A stretch of DNA of 16,351 nucleotides from an uncultured Prevotella sp. (GTDB lineage: Bacteria > Bacteroidota > Bacteroidia > Bacteroidales > Bacteroidaceae): contig URSZ01000050.1 of assembly GCA_900550635.1 (NCBI GenBank), forward strand, positions 1 to 16,351. Direction: 5' to 3'. Shown here in pieces: positions 15,189-16,351 of the stretch. The position numbers and the translations under genes were made by a program. Each line of letters begins with the position of its first letter. Position 1 is the stretch's first letter. The notes beneath the pieces were generated by a model, which did not search any database, was not told where the DNA came from, and saw only the letters and a list, made by a program, of their open reading frames with translations.

Positions 15189-16351
15189 ATGGAAAAACTG
15201 AAGCAGCTATATAAAAAAGTATATGGAGCATTTCCGTCTGCGATAGAAAAAATCGAAGGGTCAGGGAGCAATAGGGCATATTACAGACTGTCAAACTCGG
15301 ATGTCTCAGAAAAAAGCGTTATCGGAGTGGTGGGACAGTCGCGCGACGAGAATCACGCTTTTATTTATCTGACGGAGCATTTCAATTTAAGAAAACTTCC
15401 GGTGCCTTCAATCATAGCCGTAGATGACGATGAGATGAGATACCTGCAAACAGACTTGGGCAACCGCACGCTTTTCGACGCTTTGGCAAAAGGACGGGCC
15501 GTAGGTGGCAGGTATACCTTGGCAGAGAGAAAGTTGCTGCAATCGACAATAGAAGCATTGCCCGAGTTACAATTCCGCGGAGCACGCGGTTTGGATTTTT
15601 CGCACTGTTATCCGCAGTCTGAGTTTGACAGAACGGGAGTGCTTTTTGATTTGTATTATTTCAAATATTGCTTTTTAAAAGCAGTTGATTTGGAATTTCA
15701 CGAACTGAAATTGGAAGCAGCATTCCAGTTGATGGCCGACGAATTGACGGCTGAACATTGCGAGTCGTTCCTTTATAGAGATTTTCAAGCGCGAAACGTA
15801 ATGTTGTCATCCGACGGAAAACCCTATTTTATAGACTATCAAGGAGGACGACGCGGCCCGTGTGAATACGACGTGGCTTCTTTTCTCTGGCAGGCTTCAG
15901 CACGATATTCCGATTCATTAAGGCAGGAATTAATAGACAAGTATATTGAATCGTCTAAAAAGTACACGGAAATAAATGAGGCCCACTTCCGCAAACGGTT
16001 GCCTTTGTTCGTACTTTTCCGATTAATGCAGGTATTGGGAACGTATGGCTTCAGAGGTTACTACGAAAGAAAGCAGCACTTTATAAGCAGCATTCCACCG
16101 GCAATTACAAACCTTAAAAAATTATTGGCCGCGAATGCTTGCCCGTATCCCTATTTGAACGATGTACTTACGCGCTTGGCAGAGCTGCCCCAATTCGAAG
16201 AACCAAAGAAAGTAGAAATAAAGCGCGAAGACGGGTACCGTATAGCTACCACCAATATATATAAAGCGCATGAGGAGGACGGACCGCCTACTTTCTCAAA
16301 ATATGAAAACCGCGGTACATTGGTTGTGCGCGTGTTCAGCTTTTCTTTCCA
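15189..16351 (+). CDS. APH-fold sugar kinase (AmgK-like) apparently fused to a RapZ C-terminal-like domain (3' end outside window)
   Basis: 387 codons are visible before the window ends. Residues 1 to about 330 form an aminoglycoside-phosphotransferase-type kinase. It has a nucleotide-binding GSGSNRAYYRL segment, a catalytic loop LYRDFQARNVML (Asp198, Asn203) and a metal-binding IDYQGGRRGPCEYDVASFL (Asp216). This last motif is close to the 'IDFQDA..GP..YDL.SLL' of the cell-wall sugar kinase AmgK, so an amino-sugar substrate such as MurNAc or GlcNAc is an inference. The catalytic-loop His of most APH enzymes is Tyr196. After a linker, residues 377-387 (TLVVRVFSFSF) look like the start of the RapZ C-terminal domain, which in Escherichia coli RapZ senses glucosamine-6-phosphate. 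Only about 11 residues of it are visible. The start is the ATG at 15189. Confidence 0.8.
   Translation, partial: MEKLKQLYKKVYGAFPSAIEKIEGSGSNRAYYRLSNSDVSEKSVIGVVGQSRDENHAFIYLTEHFNLRKLPVPSIIAVDDDEMRYLQTDLGNRTLFDALAKGRAVGGRYTLAERKLLQSTIEALPELQFRGARGLDFSHCYPQSEFDRTGVLFDLYYFKYCFLKAVDLEFHELKLEAAFQLMADELTAEHCESFLYRDFQARNVMLSSDGKPYFIDYQGGRRGPCEYDVASFLWQASARYSDSLRQELIDKYIESSKKYTEINEAHFRKRLPLFVLFRLMQVLGTYGFRGYYERKQHFISSIPPAITNLKKLLAANACPYPYLNDVLTRLAELPQFEEPKKVEIKREDGYRIATTNIYKAHEEDGPPTFSKYENRGTLVVRVFSFSF

Overview
The window reads as a chromosomal segment of a Bacteroidota bacterium, most likely order Bacteroidales and perhaps a Prevotella-like genus (the genus is a guess). Four things point there. 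Promoters fit the Bacteroidota pattern TTTG-N19-TAnnTTTG, with a perfect example at 13199-13229. Shine-Dalgarno signals are weak. The gene order is pyrG-yidC-S9 peptidase. There is a DUF3078-type outer-membrane protein and a DPP5-like periplasmic peptidase. The DNA is AT-rich. No rRNA, tRNA, CRISPR array, insertion sequence or phage gene was seen.

Left part (1-5096, all minus strand): pyrG (CTP synthase), then yidC (membrane insertase), then an S9 dipeptidyl-peptidase that runs off the left edge. yidC and the peptidase overlap by 4 bp (ATGA). The 293-bp pyrG-yidC gap holds a triple 21-bp palindromic repeat.

Middle (5097-10155, plus strand): a short divergent promoter region separates pyrG from an exported DUF3078-like beta-barrel protein. 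Next comes an exported or membrane-anchored DNA/RNA non-specific endonuclease, probably in the same operon. nadC (NAD biosynthesis) follows with its own putative promoter and overlaps a C69 dipeptidase gene. The dipeptidase gene is split by an apparent single-base deletion near 9720-9722.

Right part (10156-16351, plus strand): a phosphohexomutase followed by a clear intrinsic terminator, then a NudC-type NAD(H) pyrophosphatase. A 423-bp non-coding gap carries a second, rearranged copy of the triple repeat. From the perfect promoter onward come an unusual ABC ATPase, its FtsX/MacB-like permease (4-bp overlap) and an APH-fold sugar-kinase-like protein. The kinase appears to lead into a RapZ-like C-terminal domain, where the window ends.

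Most genes are housekeeping or envelope functions: nucleotide and NAD metabolism, envelope biogenesis, and exported peptide and nucleic-acid degradation. The points most worth a second look are the modular palindromic repeats, the kinase/RapZ-like fusion, the frameshifted dipeptidase and the non-canonical ABC ATPase.
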